Below, piece by piece: positions 53,174 to 62,950 of a stretch of 64,000 nt of DNA. The notes beneath the pieces were generated by a model that saw only the letters and a program-made list of their open reading frames with translations, had not been told where the DNA came from and ran no database searches. The stretch spans positions 276,414 through 340,413 of the forward strand of contig JBOFDS010000012.1 in NCBI GenBank assembly GCA_051647245.1. Reading direction: 5' to 3'. The DNA is from Brevinema_A sp051647245 (lineage in GTDB: Bacteria > Spirochaetota > Brevinematia > Brevinematales > Brevinemataceae). How positions within the stretch are numbered: position 1 is the first letter of the stretch; each line of letters begins with the position of its first letter. Position numbers and translations under genes: made by a program.

Positions 53174-54190
53174 CTATTGTTGATAATAGGATTTCGCCAA
53201 AAGCCCGTCTAAGACGGTTTCAGCACGCATCCCAAGTTTTTTGGCAGATTCTTCGTACATAGGTACTTGAAACAATAAGGCAAATAATTCCAAGACTCGT
53301 CGATAGATCTGATTTGCACCACCAGTAGTGTGCATTTGATAAATATAATAGTCAAAAATCCAAAAATAAAGATTGAGCAATTTCGGCACTAAGATCTCTA
53401 AATTCTCACTACTATGCACTTCACTCTCAAGTTGAGAGATTGTTTCTTGTAGCTTTTTATATTCTTCGTAGCGAAGATTGCGACGCACGGTTAACCCACC
53501 GTATAAATACCCATAAATAGGTATCCAATATTTGATTTGATTTTCAGGAAAAAGATCTTTGTGGATCATCTGAGCAAGATGAGAAATCGGCTCATACTCA
53601 ATCAAATTAAGATCAACCTCATCAACACACTTCAAAAATAACTCATTAAACATGATCACAGCAAGATCTTTCTGAGATGGATCATCTGCATAAACAAGAG
53701 AATAAATCTCACCAAGCAATGTATAAACACGATGATCACTCTCGTCTGGAAAGCGCCCAAAAACAAACTCTAAAGTCTCTATAGAACGCTCCAATAACTC
53801 AGCTTCATAAAAAGCGTAAGCCAACTGAACAAGGATCTCACGATTAGAATTATCACAATCACGACTTGCTCGAGATAAAAAGTCCACAATTTTTTTAAAC
53901 ACGTAAGTCTTTACAGCAAAAAAAACAGGATAAGTTTTAATTTGATATTCACAACAAAAATCTACATAGTCTTCCCACTCAGCAAACAAACTAGAACCGC
54001 TTTTTGCATCCCGATAGGAAAACAGATCTAAACGTCTTTGCCAAAATCGGGTGGTTTTTAGAATATCATCTCTCCATTCCGCCGTCTTACTGCCATCAGC
54101 AAGCTCAAAAGCTAAATGTTCCACATCTATCCAACGACCAGACTTAAGATTCTGGAGAATATTTTTCTCTTCTTTGGAAAAGTCTGACAC
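53174..54190 (-). CDS. Conserved helical protein of unknown function
   Basis: A 338-residue cytoplasmic protein, mostly helical with TPR-like segments. Not recognised. GTG 54190 has GGGG seven bases upstream. It lies 38 bases before greA, so the two may be co-transcribed. Confidence 0.65.
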   Translation of the reverse strand: MSDFSKEEKNILQNLKSGRWIDVEHLAFELADGSKTAEWRDDILKTTRFWQRRLDLFSYRDAKSGSSLFAEWEDYVDFCCEYQIKTYPVFFAVKTYVFKKIVDFLSRASRDCDNSNREILVQLAYAFYEAELLERSIETLEFVFGRFPDESDHRVYTLLGEIYSLVYADDPSQKDLAVIMFNELFLKCVDEVDLNLIEYEPISHLAQMIHKDLFPENQIKYWIPIYGYLYGGLTVRRNLRYEEYKKLQETISQLESEVHSSENLEILVPKLLNLYFWIFDYYIYQMHTTGGANQIYRRVLELFALLFQVPMYEESAKKLGMRAETVLDGLLAKSYYQQ

Positions 54191-54288
54191 CTAAATGCCC
54201 CTTTTTAACTATTCGTATAATATCAAATTATACTATTTTTCAAGAAAAATAGCAAGAATAAAGACTCAATATCATATATTAAATTTAA

Positions 54289-54320
54289 AATTCCCATTTT
54301 TTTCTCAAAAAATGGGAATT
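54289..54320 (-). terminator. Terminator after the lytic transglycosylase gene
   Basis: AATTCCCATTTTTT (54289-54302) and AAAAAATGGGAATT (54307-54320) pair perfectly around a four-base loop. The 183-base gap has no other feature I can support. Confidence 0.65.
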
Positions 54321-54373
54321 AAAGTGATTTTATGACATTCTGTTAGTACATGAAATTAGTAGAAAAAATTCTT

Positions 54374-56617
54374 TTAGGATAGAAGGCTTAAGATTTCAAC
54401 ATCTTGTCCCTCGTAGATTGCCTTATAACGATGATAGAAAACCATGATTTTCCGTACATAGTTACGTGTTTCTCGCTTAGGATGAATTTCAACAAGCTCA
54501 AGATCTGTATTTGGTTTATACTTCCTAATCAAGCTATTAACATAATTTGGTCCACTATTATAGCCAGCTATAGCAGGAATCATACCCATTCGTTCAATAT
54601 TATCATAAAGATACATAGACCCAAAATAGATATTAAGTTCTGGTTCGTATAATTCAGCTAAGGAAAAAGAAGTTCCTTTTTCAAGATACTTCTTGGCAAG
54701 CCACTCACCTGTTTTTGGCATGATCTGCATCAGACCTCTTGCACCTACACGAGAACGTGCTTTGGGTTTGTAGAAACTCTCTGCACGCATCACAGAATAG
54801 ATCAAATACATATCCATATCACGTGTGGTTTTTTGACGAAGTGAGGTCATTGATTCTCGGTACAACAAGGGATAGTACATCTTCATTGATTCTTTTGGCA
54901 TTTTAAAACTTAAGGTGTTATGAATGTAGTCACTTCTTCTAGTGATCACAGTTTTGAAATCTTGATCTCGACCCTGACTAAGTAAATACTGACCCACTAG
55001 CATATCTCTAGCATAAGGATTTCTAATTCCATCTTGATATGTAAGGGCATATACATCTTGATAAAGACCTAGATGTAGGTACGCATGGAAAATATTTCTC
55101 TTTGATGGAGAAAGTTTCATACGTGAATTATTTCTTTGTATTCCAAGCTGAAGATAGAGCTTTTCTGCTTGAGTGCGGTCAATTCGACTACCTAAATAGT
55201 ACAATGTGTGAGCATAATTAACCATATCAAGGTAACTTTCAGAACTTTTTGACTTCATTGACTTAAAATATCTTGATTTAGAAAGATAACTTTTTTTGAA
55301 TAGAGAATCAATCAAATTTCTTGACAAAATGCCGTAGTAAGATTCAGGAGCTTGTGCAATAGCCTGACCAAGCAAGTCGATAACACCATTGGTCTCGCCT
55401 AACTGTAATAAAGAATAAGCGTGCCAAAAATTCACATAAGGTACTGTCGCTACAGATTTTTGCTGCACGATAGCAGAATATTCTACAATCTTATCATATC
55501 TTTTTTCTGAAAGAAAATTTCTAAACGCATACTCAGAATTTATCGCCAAATAACGCTCTTCAATATCGCCACTAAGATATTCTTTAAAAGATTTCTCTGC
55601 CATAGCAACATTGTAAGGGCCTCTTCGTTCTCCACGATACCTATGAAGCCTCACATTATAGACACGACCACGACTTTCTGCCTTGGCTTTTTTATGGTAT
55701 TGTGAAATGTAATTATTATAAGTCCTCATGCTACCAGCTTGAAGTAACTTCACGAGATCTCTCTGCTTTCTTCCCAGCAAATGACCCCAAGCATGGAGTT
55801 GATCTTCTGGGATTTCACCGAGCATAATTCTTACTTTTAAAAGAGAAAAGACGAGCTTTTGATCCTTTTCATGGAGCAAAATATTAATCGCCGCATCAAG
55901 CTGTCCTACATTGAGTTGGTCTTTAATGGTTCCAAGAACCCTAAGCTTAAAATCAGCTGGTTGATAAGAAGGAGCTGGTGCTAATACAATATTTTGAAAT
56001 ATAGAACTTGCTTCTTCTGGTGTTAATTCATTTGATTTTTTGAGTAAAATAGAGATTGTTGAATTCAAATTCCCACTTAAATATGGAAGGAATTTCTCTT
56101 GGAATTTTTTAAGGTTATTAATTTCACCATTCACCAAGGTATAACTCACCAAAACTCTTGCAGCACTGTCTCGCACTTCCCAATAAGGCGCCTCTGTGAT
56201 TACTTGTTCAAGAATATTCGCAGCTTTGCCCCTAATATTCAATCGATAGTTCACAGAAGCTTCCATAATTCTTTTCTGATAAGTCATGAAATCTGTCTGT
56301 GGTTCCATTTTTTCAAGTCTTGTTAATAAAGATCTGAGCAACTTGACTTGTTTTTCACCACCAGATGGCATTCGTTGATATAAACGTGCAATATCACGGA
56401 ATTCATTGATAATGAGGTCATACTCTTTATCAAGAACATCCTTAGGAATATTTTTCTGGACAATACCGAGCGCTAAAGTTTTATCTGAAATAGAAGCAGA
56501 AGAATCTATAGGATCTGATCCGACAAATACTTCTGCTAGGTTTGTTGTTAATTCTTGGTTTGCAAACGAAATGCTTGCAATAAATAAACAGATCACAAAG
56601 CGCAATCTTACATTCAT
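54374..56617 (-). CDS. Periplasmic soluble lytic transglycosylase (SLT family)
   Basis: A 747-residue protein with a signal peptide (about 1-20), a long helical superhelix domain (30-570) and a C-terminal SLT domain. The catalytic glutamate is in 'VMRAESFYKPKA', followed by 'RVGARGLMQIMP' and 'AGYNSGPNYV', all family signatures. It cleaves peptidoglycan glycan strands to anhydro sugars. GAGGG precedes the ATG. It lies ten bases downstream of trxB. Confidence 0.9.
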   Translation of the reverse strand: MNVRLRFVICLFIASISFANQELTTNLAEVFVGSDPIDSSASISDKTLALGIVQKNIPKDVLDKEYDLIINEFRDIARLYQRMPSGGEKQVKLLRSLLTRLEKMEPQTDFMTYQKRIMEASVNYRLNIRGKAANILEQVITEAPYWEVRDSAARVLVSYTLVNGEINNLKKFQEKFLPYLSGNLNSTISILLKKSNELTPEEASSIFQNIVLAPAPSYQPADFKLRVLGTIKDQLNVGQLDAAINILLHEKDQKLVFSLLKVRIMLGEIPEDQLHAWGHLLGRKQRDLVKLLQAGSMRTYNNYISQYHKKAKAESRGRVYNVRLHRYRGERRGPYNVAMAEKSFKEYLSGDIEERYLAINSEYAFRNFLSEKRYDKIVEYSAIVQQKSVATVPYVNFWHAYSLLQLGETNGVIDLLGQAIAQAPESYYGILSRNLIDSLFKKSYLSKSRYFKSMKSKSSESYLDMVNYAHTLYYLGSRIDRTQAEKLYLQLGIQRNNSRMKLSPSKRNIFHAYLHLGLYQDVYALTYQDGIRNPYARDMLVGQYLLSQGRDQDFKTVITRRSDYIHNTLSFKMPKESMKMYYPLLYRESMTSLRQKTTRDMDMYLIYSVMRAESFYKPKARSRVGARGLMQIMPKTGEWLAKKYLEKGTSFSLAELYEPELNIYFGSMYLYDNIERMGMIPAIAGYNSGPNYVNSLIRKYKPNTDLELVEIHPKRETRNYVRKIMVFYHRYKAIYEGQDVEILSLLS

Positions 56618-56627
56618 GAAATACCCT

Positions 56628-57554
56628 CTACCTACGATTTAGGTACTCTAAAATATGATAGGAGGCTTCCGCCGCATCCCCACAGGCAATGACCACTTGT
56701 TTGAATCTTCCCTCACAACAGTCACCCGCAGCAAACATTCCCTTACCATCGACGTTATTATGTTGATCGACCTTTAAAAATCCTTGTTCTGTTTTATATT
56801 CAGCTGAAACAAAATCCGTCTTCGCATCCAAACCTACATATAAAAACACACCATCCACTTCTTTTTCAAAAATTTCATTTGTGTGAACATTCTTTAAAAT
56901 AATCTTATTCAAACGCTTATCGCCGGCAAATTCTTCTACTACCGTATCTAGTACCAATTCTATATTTTTTTCTTCTTTAATTTTATCTTGTACAAATTGC
57001 TCTGCTCTAAATTCTTGACGTCTGTGAACAATATAAAGTTTTTTGACAATCTTTGATAAATAGAGTGACTCTTCAAGAGCTGAGTTTCCACCACCGATCA
57101 CGGCAACAACTTTATCTTTATAAAACGCACCATCACAAACGGCACAGGTTCCGATCCCATTACCAAAATAACGATCCTCGCCTTTTGTGTTCAAACGCTT
57201 TGGCACAGTACCTGTCGTAAGAAGAACTGCTTTTGATACAAATTCCTTCCCTAGACCTGATGTTACAGTATATAATTCTGTAGAATTGTCATAGTTAATT
57301 GTTTCTACACTGTCGTATTCAAAGATCGCACCAAAACGTTCCGCTTGTTGACGCATTTTATCAGCAAGCTCCATCCCATTAATCCCATTCTCAAAACCTG
57401 GGTAATTATCAATAGAATGAGTCAATGCAGCCTGCCCACCAGGAGCAAGTTTCTCAAATAATAATATATCTCGATTGGATCTCGCCAAATAAATTGCAGC
57501 AGTCATTCCAGCTGGCCCAGATCCAATAATAATCACATCATAAATTCTATCCAT
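56628..57554 (-). CDS. trxB: Thioredoxin-disulfide reductase
   Basis: A 308-residue flavoprotein that reduces thioredoxin with NADPH. FAD motif 'IIGSGPAGMTAAIYLAR' at 9-25, redox CxxC as 'CAVC' near residue 137, NADPH motif 'VIGGGNSALEESL', and the C-terminal 'GMFAAGDC' motif. GGGAGG precedes the ATG. Confidence 0.96.
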   Translation of the reverse strand: MDRIYDVIIIGSGPAGMTAAIYLARSNRDILLFEKLAPGGQAALTHSIDNYPGFENGINGMELADKMRQQAERFGAIFEYDSVETINYDNSTELYTVTSGLGKEFVSKAVLLTTGTVPKRLNTKGEDRYFGNGIGTCAVCDGAFYKDKVVAVIGGGNSALEESLYLSKIVKKLYIVHRRQEFRAEQFVQDKIKEEKNIELVLDTVVEEFAGDKRLNKIILKNVHTNEIFEKEVDGVFLYVGLDAKTDFVSAEYKTEQGFLKVDQHNNVDGKGMFAAGDCCEGRFKQVVIACGDAAEASYHILEYLNRR

Positions 57555-57632
57555 TATAGCAATCCTCCCTCATTTTTTCAAGCTTTTCACAAAAAATATT
57601 ACAGTATTTATTCAATCTTTAAAAGACAAAAA

Positions 57633-57660
57633 TAGAAGATAATATCACTACTATCTTCTA
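57633..57660 (-). terminator. Terminator at the end of the flagellar operon (after motB)
   Basis: TAGAAGATA (57633-57641) pairs with TATCTTCTA (57652-57660); it includes the motB stop, and a T run follows on the minus strand. Confidence 0.75.
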
Positions 57661-58400
57661 TCTCTATCTAAACTAACAAAAATTTCTACACGTCTATTAT
57701 AAGCACGACCTTCTGGTGTGTTGTTTGATTCAATTGGCTCGTATTCTGCTCGACCTTCTACAAAGAATCGTTCAGGCTCTAAACCAAAATCAATTAAATA
57801 GCGAGTAACCGTTGCAGCTCTACCTGCAGAAAGCTCCCAATTAGAAGCAAATCTTTGAGAAAGAAAAGATCCAGGTCTAATATTACCGGAATCAGTATGT
57901 CCAATAACTTCAAAACGTGTATCTTTGGGTCCTTCTTTTAGAGCCATCGCTACTTTCCTTAAGATGTCCACCCCTTCATCATAATTGATATCAGCAGTAG
58001 ATGGTTCAAAGAAAAAGTCGCTAGCAAGAACTATTTTGTAACCTTTTGTTGTTTCATCAATACGCACTTTTGTGGATTTGATTTCTGCTTTGAAAAGGTC
58101 AGCAACTTGTTGTTTAAAACGTGATAAGGATTGTCCCTTAGTTGTAGAAGGCAAACTCTCAACTGAGGCTCCCATCTCTGTCAAAACCCCTGGAGATAAA
58201 GTATTACCACCAGCAAGGTTTCCCAAACTATCATTGAAGGCAGACAAAATAAGTTGAATCTGTTGAGTTTCGGTGACTTTTACCCCCATAAGCGCAATAA
58301 AAAAGGTCAAAAGTAAGGTCACCATATCACTAAACGTCGCCATCCAAGCCGGCGCACCAACGGGGGGACAATCAGGACACTTTTCTTCTTGATCGCTCAT
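57651..58400 (-). CDS. motB: Flagellar motor stator protein MotB
   Basis: A 249-residue stator protein with a CPDCPP stretch, then the plug and membrane segment with the proton-binding aspartate D25 in 'ATFSDMVTLLLTFFIALMG'. The C-terminal OmpA-like domain anchors to peptidoglycan ('VIGHTDSGNIRPG', 'NRRVEIF'). GGAGGG precedes the ATG. It is the last gene of the operon. Confidence 0.95.
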   Translation of the reverse strand: MSDQEEKCPDCPPVGAPAWMATFSDMVTLLLTFFIALMGVKVTETQQIQLILSAFNDSLGNLAGGNTLSPGVLTEMGASVESLPSTTKGQSLSRFKQQVADLFKAEIKSTKVRIDETTKGYKIVLASDFFFEPSTADINYDEGVDILRKVAMALKEGPKDTRFEVIGHTDSGNIRPGSFLSQRFASNWELSAGRAATVTRYLIDFGLEPERFFVEGRAEYEPIESNNTPEGRAYNRRVEIFVSLDRDRR

Positions 58401-58413
58401 TATTCCCTCCTAT

Positions 58414-59184
58414 TTAGTCTTCAGATTCTTTTCTTCGGCTACTTGATCCTAAGAATGAATTGAGTCTCTCTCTCAAAATCGCAGGGTTATCACCTGCTTG
58501 AATAGAAAGCACGCCTTCTAAGATAATTTCTTTAATAAGAACTTCATCTTCATTGTAAGATTGTAATTTTGCAGCCATAGGAATACAAATCCAGTTAGCT
58601 GTAATAGATCCATATAATGTTGTAATCAAGGCAATAGACATACCACGTCCAAGAGCCGCTGTGTCAGCAAGGTTCCCAAGAAGAGCAATAAGTCCCACAA
58701 GTGTTCCAATCATTCCGAAGGCAGGAGCATAAGCACCCCAATCGACGAACAATTGAGCAAGACCTTTATGACGCCCATCAAGTTTGTTGATTTCGTTGTA
58801 CATAATTCTTTTTACAACCTCAGGGTCCGTTCCGTCAACCACTAAGCGGATTGCTTTTTGAAGGAAGGGATCAGGAATTTCAGACACGTCATCTTCTAAA
58901 GACAATACGCCCTCTTTCCTTGCTTTTTCCCCAAATGTTAATAAAATATCAATAATCGCACCGATCTCATTAACAGGTTGCTTGAACACAATGGAGAACA
59001 ATTTTGGCAATTGAGTACTTCTTGACCATGGACTGGCAAGAACTGTCGCACCGATCGATCCCCCTAGGGTAATCAAAATAGAAGTCAAATCCCAATACGT
59101 CATCAAAGAGCCAGAGGTAACAATCATACCCCCAAACATCAAGACCGCACAGAGAATAAATCCAATAATCGAGCCTTTTTCCAT
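58414..59184 (-). CDS. motA: Flagellar motor stator protein MotA
   Basis: A 256-residue protein with four membrane segments and the MotA signature 'GTLVGLIALLGNLADTAALGRGMSIALITTLYGS' in pieces near residues 160-195. With MotB it forms the ion channel that turns the flagellum. AAGGAG precedes the ATG. Confidence 0.95.
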   Translation of the reverse strand: MEKGSIIGFILCAVLMFGGMIVTSGSLMTYWDLTSILITLGGSIGATVLASPWSRSTQLPKLFSIVFKQPVNEIGAIIDILLTFGEKARKEGVLSLEDDVSEIPDPFLQKAIRLVVDGTDPEVVKRIMYNEINKLDGRHKGLAQLFVDWGAYAPAFGMIGTLVGLIALLGNLADTAALGRGMSIALITTLYGSITANWICIPMAAKLQSYNEDEVLIKEIILEGVLSIQAGDNPAILRERLNSFLGSSSRRKESED

Positions 59185-59187
59185 AGT

Positions 59188-59421
59188 CTAGTTCTCCTTA
59201 TTTTGAGTGGTAACTTTCGCACCAGAATGCACTAATGCTTTATAAAAACTCCCTGCAAGAAAATTCGAAAATCTCTTTTCAATCTCACCAGCAGATTCTA
59301 TTACAAGGTATTTTTTGCCTGAATTCATTAATATAGTAGTATCAGGATTAGATTCTATCGTCTCAACAAGGTAAGGATTTATGGTGATTTTGCTACCATT
59401 TAATCTTGTTAGTTCAACCAT
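59188..59421 (-). CDS. flbD: FlbD family flagellar protein
   Basis: A 77-residue protein of the FlbD type ('MVELTRLNGSKITINPYLVE', then 'NPDTTILMNSGKKYLV'). The role is unclear, but the gene lies between flgE and motA in other spirochaetes. AGGAG precedes the ATG. Confidence 0.9.
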   Translation of the reverse strand: MVELTRLNGSKITINPYLVETIESNPDTTILMNSGKKYLVIESAGEIEKRFSNFLAGSFYKALVHSGAKVTTQNKEN

Positions 59422-59495
59422 ATCAATCTCCTAGTAAATATTTACCAGTATATTATAAGCTGAAATACCTATTTAAGTCAAAATATCGTACTTAA

Positions 59496-60869
59496 TTATC
59501 TCTTAAGATTTAATACTTCTTGTAACATGTTATCACTTGTTGTGATGACGCGTGAGTTGGATTGGAAACCTCTTTCTGTAACGATCATATCTGTGAAAGA
59601 TTCAGAAAGATCAACGTTAGACATTTCAAGTGCACCAACCATAAAGCTACCACGTCCCATCATACCTGCTTCACCAATAGAAGCCATACCAGAGTTGTTT
59701 GATTCCGTATATAAAGAATTCCCTGCTTTTTCAAGGCCCATAGGGTTTGTGAAGGAAGACATCGCAATTTGACCTAAAGGTCTACGTACACCATTATCCA
59801 TAACACCTGTGATCACACCAGCATCGTCAATTAAGAAACTTTCCATGTAGCCCATGTTATTTCCGTCTTGTTGATATGCTTCCGTTGTGAAACGGGATGC
59901 AAACTGAGTAATAGTATTCTTCACACTTCCAACTTCACCAAGATCTACATTAAATGTGCGTGTTGTTCCATCTGGGTGGTCATAAGAAATAACCGCAGTA
60001 ACCAAACCTTCACCATCTGTTTGGATATTTTGTCCAGCACCTTCAGATGCCGCAGCAAGTGTTCCATTATTATTGAAGGCAAGGTTGATTCTATTATTTG
60101 TATCAAGTTTTTCTGCACCAATACTTACTCTAAGATTGTCAATAGTTGCACCATTTTCATCTGTCATAGAGAAAGACATTCCCCATTCATTGAGTCCATT
60201 TCTTTCGAAGCTGGAAGAAAGTCTCCAGTTATTTCCATAAGGATCGTATACATCAATAGAAGCACCATGTGTTGCTGCAACTCTCTCTGCTGCAGATGCA
60301 TCGGCAGCTAAAACAGGAGCGTTTGCATTAAGATTAGATCTAAATTTAACCACTGTGGTTTCTTTTGCTTCAATTTTTTGACCTGGTTCAATTTTCAAAT
60401 CACCAACAGGAGCAGAAGTATCGATCATATATTCCCCTGTTGGGAACAATTCAGAAGACCAACCTTGAACTTTCAAACCATTAGAGTTAACAAGAGTTCC
60501 TTCCGCATCAAGGACAAAATTACCATTTCTAGTGTGGAATGTATTATCACCATCTTTCAAGACAAAGAAACCTTCGCCTGTGATCGCAACGTCGGTATTT
60601 TTACCAGTAGTTTGTAAGCTACCTTGAGTCATAATGTTCTCAATGGAAGCAACACTCATACCAAGACCGACTTGTTTCGCGTTGATACCACCACGAATTT
60701 CGTTTGGTTTCGCAGAACCTGACATTGTTTGTGAAATAATATCTTGGAAGGTTACTCTTCCTTTTTTAAAACCTGTTGTATTTACGTTAGATACGTTATT
60801 ACCAATAACGTCCATTCTTGTTTGGTGGTTTTGAAGACCTGATACACCTGAATATAACGAACGAAGCAT
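59496..60869 (-). CDS. flgE: Flagellar hook protein FlgE, lacking the cross-linking cysteine
   Basis: A 457-residue hook subunit with the N-terminal 'SLYSGVSGLQNHQTRMDVIGNNVSN' motif split over residues 4-28 and the C-terminal 'TERGFQSNSRVITTSDNMLQEVLN' motif. In other spirochaetes Cys178 and Lys165 of neighbouring subunits form a lysinoalanine cross-link that stiffens the hook. Here Lys165 is present but position 178 is Ser (codon TCT, 60336-60338), and no cysteine occurs anywhere in the protein. GGAGAA precedes the ATG. Confidence 0.95.
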   Translation of the reverse strand: MLRSLYSGVSGLQNHQTRMDVIGNNVSNVNTTGFKKGRVTFQDIISQTMSGSAKPNEIRGGINAKQVGLGMSVASIENIMTQGSLQTTGKNTDVAITGEGFFVLKDGDNTFHTRNGNFVLDAEGTLVNSNGLKVQGWSSELFPTGEYMIDTSAPVGDLKIEPGQKIEAKETTVVKFRSNLNANAPVLAADASAAERVAATHGASIDVYDPYGNNWRLSSSFERNGLNEWGMSFSMTDENGATIDNLRVSIGAEKLDTNNRINLAFNNNGTLAAASEGAGQNIQTDGEGLVTAVISYDHPDGTTRTFNVDLGEVGSVKNTITQFASRFTTEAYQQDGNNMGYMESFLIDDAGVITGVMDNGVRRPLGQIAMSSFTNPMGLEKAGNSLYTESNNSGMASIGEAGMMGRGSFMVGALEMSNVDLSESFTDMIVTERGFQSNSRVITTSDNMLQEVLNLKR

Positions 60870-60924
60870 AATTTTTCTCCATCAGCACAATGTGCTTTTT
60901 CTTTTTTCTTTATCTTTTATAATT

Positions 60925-61413
60925 TTAAAATTCTGCAGGAACAGCTGTGATGCCGTCTCTAACTTCTGTAACATCTTTCAAGGCAACGGATTGACCATTA
61001 ACTTTGAGGCTACTGATACCTTCTTTCACGACCACAGATTCAACAGTACCGCTTTGTGGGAAACCTGTATGATCTGTCCATTCAATATCTTTTCCTACTA
61101 AGGAAACAGATTTTGTGAAGTCAAACTCTTTCGTGAAACGAGTGATATTCTCAGCCACAGCACTCATTTGCTTCAAAGAAGTAAATTGAGCCATTTGGCC
61201 GATAAAGGCTTTATCATCCATTGGTTTGGTTGGATCTTGTGTTTTTAACTGCGTCACGAGCAATTTGAGAAAGTCTGCTTCACCCAAAGAGTTCTTACTG
61301 ACGATTTCTTGTTTGTCTTTCAACTGAGTGTTGAATGTGTTAATTTTTTGATCTAAGGCTCTTTTTTCAGAATCTGAGATCGTTGTTGGTAATTGTGAAA
61401 CGCTTCCTATCAT
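60925..61413 (-). CDS. flgD: Flagellar hook assembly protein FlgD
   Basis: A 162-residue hook cap protein. The conserved core 'FLKLLVTQLKTQDPTKPMDD' near residues 47-66 and 'FIGQMAQFTSLKQM' are clear. GAGGGA precedes the ATG. It lies between fliK and flgE, as is usual. Confidence 0.95.
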   Translation of the reverse strand: MIGSVSQLPTTISDSEKRALDQKINTFNTQLKDKQEIVSKNSLGEADFLKLLVTQLKTQDPTKPMDDKAFIGQMAQFTSLKQMSAVAENITRFTKEFDFTKSVSLVGKDIEWTDHTGFPQSGTVESVVVKEGISSLKVNGQSVALKDVTEVRDGITAVPAEF

Positions 61414-61439
61414 ATATTCCCTCTCTTTCTTATGATATG

Positions 61440-62816
61440 TTAGGCGATGAAATCAACCATCGAATCATGTAATTTATTTGTTTGTGTTGGTGCTTCTAAA
61501 GAAGCTGTTTTTGCCGTGCGAACGGCTTGAAATGGTGAACTTGTTTCTTGTTGCTCTTGAGATTGAAAATCACTTTGATTGCCAAGTTCAACACTCACAT
61601 CAGCAAGTCGAACACCTTCATTCGCAAGAGACTCACGAAGATTGTCTATATTTTGTTCAAAAAACATCTTTGCTTCCGAAGTTTCTACGACAACTTTTCC
61701 TGTCATAATCCCATCTTCAGAAATAAAAGATAACTTCATCTGACCAAGTTCAGGAGGCGTGAGTTTCAAACGAAGTTCATTATTACCATCATGCATGATG
61801 ATCGCTGCCTTAGCAGAAACACTCTGCATTAATGCCTCAACCTGTACCCTCGAAACATTAGAAGAAAAGGTATGGTAACTTTTTTGAATTGAAGACAAGG
61901 AGTCCGTTTTGAAGATAGGAGTCTCGGACTTAAGATTTGTCATCAAGATTTCACTATCAGCAAGTCCTGTGATCCCAAGAGCTTCTTTATCAAGATCCTC
62001 TAGTGTTTTTGAAAACACAACAGGCTCCATTTGATCCAAAGTAACTTTTTTATTTTGAATTAATGTTCTCTCATCTTTCACAAAAAACTGTTGTTGGTTT
62101 TGCTCAGACCCAGAATCAGGTTGAGATTGATTATTCATCGCAGATTCATCCGAAATATCCAAAGAGCTCTCTTGCACAAATAATTCCAGATCAAAACTTT
62201 CACCCTCTGCTAACAACTGAAAATCATCAGAAAGTTCTATGCCAAGCTCCTGAGCAACTGTAAGAAGCGTGTCTTGAATATTATGTACAAGATTATTCAT
62301 TGCCTCTAATTTGATAGGCGAGTCATTCATAGCTTGAAGATTTTTTTCTTGATCAATCACAAAAATAACTTGATTTAAGAGATCCCCAATACGAGGATCT
62401 ATTTCCTCTTCATTTTCGAGAAAGGATACTGTTTGGGTAAGCAACTCAGATAATATAGGCATCATTTCTTCGACTTCATCAAACCCTTCTTCTGATTGAA
62501 GAGTGTTTTCCATAAAAGAAATCAAATCCTCAAGAAGGCTAACATTTTCTTGAGTTTCTTCTGTAGTTTCCGAAGGATTTTTTGCTATTTTTTTTTGGAG
62601 TTGTTCCAAAGTTTTTTGAACATCTTTCAAATCTGCTTTATGTTTTGCGATTTGTTTTTCTTGCTTTAATTCGTGTGACAATTGTTTTTGTTCGGATAAA
62701 GAACGATCAAGTACTTCGCCAAATTTATCATTTCTTGGATTCGATTGCATCTTAGCGGAAACATTAATAGAAGATGAACCAAGAAGACTCTTAGAAGAAT
62801 TGAGAATATCTATCAT
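61440..62816 (-). CDS. fliK: Flagellar hook-length control protein FliK
   Basis: A 458-residue protein. The disordered, glutamine- and glutamate-rich N-terminus is followed by the FliK C-terminal domain: 'NELRLKLTPPELGQMKLSF' near residues 343-361 and 'IDNLRESLANEGVRLADVSVELG' after it. It measures hook length and switches export from hook to filament proteins. GGGGGA precedes the ATG. First gene of the operon. Confidence 0.9.
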   Translation of the reverse strand: MIDILNSSKSLLGSSSINVSAKMQSNPRNDKFGEVLDRSLSEQKQLSHELKQEKQIAKHKADLKDVQKTLEQLQKKIAKNPSETTEETQENVSLLEDLISFMENTLQSEEGFDEVEEMMPILSELLTQTVSFLENEEEIDPRIGDLLNQVIFVIDQEKNLQAMNDSPIKLEAMNNLVHNIQDTLLTVAQELGIELSDDFQLLAEGESFDLELFVQESSLDISDESAMNNQSQPDSGSEQNQQQFFVKDERTLIQNKKVTLDQMEPVVFSKTLEDLDKEALGITGLADSEILMTNLKSETPIFKTDSLSSIQKSYHTFSSNVSRVQVEALMQSVSAKAAIIMHDGNNELRLKLTPPELGQMKLSFISEDGIMTGKVVVETSEAKMFFEQNIDNLRESLANEGVRLADVSVELGNQSDFQSQEQQETSSPFQAVRTAKTASLEAPTQTNKLHDSMVDFIA

Positions 62817-62856
62817 AATTCCCCCTTAATATAAAAAATAATTTTATTCTATATAA

Positions 62857-62883
62857 TTTTCGGTTTTTTTTAAAATTTCATTA
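62857..62883 (-). promoter_or_regulatory. Possible sigma-28 like promoter before fliK
   Basis: ACCGAAAA (62857-62864 on the minus strand) is identical to the flaB -10 box, but the -35 region (TAATGAAA at spacing of about ten) is poor. Low confidence. Confidence 0.35.
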
Positions 62884-62917
62884 GGAATCTGATAGATAAA
62901 AAGCTTTAAAAATAAAA

Positions 62918-62939
62918 AAGACACCCAGAGGGGTGTCTT
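62918..62939 (-). terminator. Intrinsic terminator of tpx
   Basis: AAGACACCC (62918-62926) and GGGTGTCTT (62931-62939) pair around a four-base loop, with a T run following on the minus strand. Confidence 0.85.
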
Positions 62940-62950
62940 AAAAATAAAAT

